A stretch of 6,508 nt of DNA from Bacteroidota bacterium. Its GTDB lineage: Bacteria; Bacteroidota; Bacteroidia; Bacteroidales; UBA4417. Below, piece after piece: positions 5,487-6,508 of the stretch (position 1 is its first letter; each line of letters begins with the position of its first letter). Below the pieces are notes generated by a model, which made no database searches, was not told the origin of the DNA, and worked only from the letters and a program-made list of their open reading frames with translations. The translations under genes were made by a program, and so were the position numbers. The DNA is taken from positions 1 through 6,508 of the forward strand of contig JAIFMH010000113.1 of assembly GCA_020048595.1 (NCBI GenBank), given 5' to 3'.

Positions 5487-6508
5487 TTATTTATTTTTCC
5501 TCATTCCCTCGTTCAATAAGTTGGTAAGCGACTCTGCCTTCGCTTTATCAGGCGAAAGTAGTTTAAACTCATCAAGCATCCGCGAAGCCATTGTAAAATC
5601 TTTGTTTGCTAAATACAGTACAAAAAGATTGTTTATTGTGTTCAGGTCTTTCGGCTCTATTTCATAGGCACGTTCCAGATAGGTTACAGCACGGGCATCC
5701 TTAAGCTGGAAATAGATGCTGCCCATCAGTTGAAGCGCAAACGCAGATTCTTTAATTTTGAGCGACTTATTGAGCAAAGCGAGGGCTTCCTTGAAATTTT
5801 GCTGCTGTGCCTGCTTCATAGCCGCTTGTATCAAATCCCTGACTTCTTTATCCAGGTAAACTACCACTTCTTTCTTTTTGGTATCGTCCAGGTTAAAATT
5901 GGGATTTACCCGGCGGATTTCTTTCACTATTTCAGTTAACATCACGCTGTCGTGCAATGCGTTGTAAGAGTTATACTCAGATATAAGCAGCGCTTCGAGG
6001 TTGTCGTCCTTTGTAATAAGTTTCTTTGCTTTCTCAAAACTTTGAATAGCCTCTTTGTGGTCGTTCAGGTTCTGGTATAGTTTTCCGATCTGAAAATTAG
6101 CCAGGAACAGGTTCTCCCGATTGGGCATACTGAGCATAATTTGCAAGGCTTTCTGGTAATCGTTGAGGTCGGTGAGCAGTTTTAACGCCTCGTAATACAA
6201 ATAGGTATTGTAAGGAGTATATTTGATCAGCGCATAATATTCGTTAAACGCTTTCCGTTTATCGCCCTTATTGATATATAGGTTGGCCAGGTCGCGATGC
6301 TTGTCGCTGATTGAAACGTTATCATACAATACACACATCAACGCAATTGAATCAACCACCGAAACGGGTTTGTAGGTATAAATAAAGTTATTTACTACGC
6401 TCTCCGGTTTAAAGGGCCAGCCCGATTTTAGCGCCCTGATATTGAGGCTCGCTACAAGGCTGTCCAATTCTGTAAATCCCCAATCGGACCGGTAATAGTG
6501 CGAAGGTT
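5487..6508 (-). CDS. TPR-repeat protein, N-terminus outside the window
   Basis: The frame is open from the stop at 5487 to the right edge, 339 full codons, so the true start lies beyond 6508. A TTG at 6467 is not a credible start because coding sequence (HYYRSDWGFTELDSLVASLN) continues upstream of it. Numbered from the first full codon, residues 1-60 are a non-repeat linker with a WPFKP motif. After it come about six TPR-like helix pairs near 70-103, 104-130, 133-165, 226-254, 255-287 and 289-321, with typical G/A-Y-x-x-x-x-A-x-x-x-F/L patterns (for example LYQNLNDHKEAIQSFEKA). There is a charged insertion between repeats three and four. The protein ends with a basic tail. TPR arrays bind partner proteins; the upstream part may carry a further domain. 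Because it directly precedes sxtJ by 23 bp it probably belongs to the carbamoylation operon, either as scaffold or as C-terminal part of a larger enzyme. Confidence 0.85.
   Translation of the reverse strand, partial: PSHYYRSDWGFTELDSLVASLNIRALKSGWPFKPESVVNNFIYTYKPVSVVDSIALMCVLYDNVSISDKHRDLANLYINKGDKRKAFNEYYALIKYTPYNTYLYYEALKLLTDLNDYQKALQIMLSMPNRENLFLANFQIGKLYQNLNDHKEAIQSFEKAKKLITKDDNLEALLISEYNSYNALHDSVMLTEIVKEIRRVNPNFNLDDTKKKEVVVYLDKEVRDLIQAAMKQAQQQNFKEALALLNKSLKIKESAFALQLMGSIYFQLKDARAVTYLERAYEIEPKDLNTINNLFVLYLANKDFTMASRMLDEFKLLSPDKAKAESLTNLLNEGMRKNK

Overview
The window looks like a chromosomal segment of a Bacteroidota (Bacteroidetes) species. Three kinds of protein support this: a SusC/SusD pair, a secreted protein with a type IX secretion (Por_Secre_tail) sorting domain, and translation starts without Shine-Dalgarno sequences. 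The DNA is moderately AT-rich and I see no insertion sequence, CRISPR array or RNA gene.

Left part (1-2204, plus strand). The last codons of a SusC/RagA-type TonB-dependent receptor are followed after 11 bp by a complete SusD/RagB lipoprotein. Together they form an outer-membrane glycan (or peptide) uptake pair. Behind susD lie about 400 bp without an intact gene. Inside this stretch, 2040-2186 encodes what reads as the N-terminal start of a glycoside hydrolase family 3 enzyme, with no start codon and cut off after 48 codons. The enzyme gene of this utilisation locus therefore seems to have been deleted, leaving a scar.

Middle (2205-2897, minus strand). A 230-residue secreted protein has a signal peptide, a compact cysteine-containing domain resembling the N-terminal domain of BP74-type proteins, and a C-terminal type IX sorting domain. 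It probably forms its own transcription unit.

Right part (3054-6508, minus strand). Four closely spaced genes run in the same direction. In transcription order they are a TPR protein (its start is outside the window), an SxtJ-family membrane protein, a 49-residue DUF5989 membrane microprotein and a NodU/CmcH-family O-carbamoyltransferase. The last three match by family the sxtI/sxtJ/sxtK trio known from saxitoxin clusters, here next to a TPR protein and not in a toxin cluster. My inference is that the enzyme works at the inner membrane with the two small membrane proteins to carbamoylate a hydroxyl group on an unknown acceptor, perhaps an envelope glycan or lipid. This operon is the most interesting part of the window.
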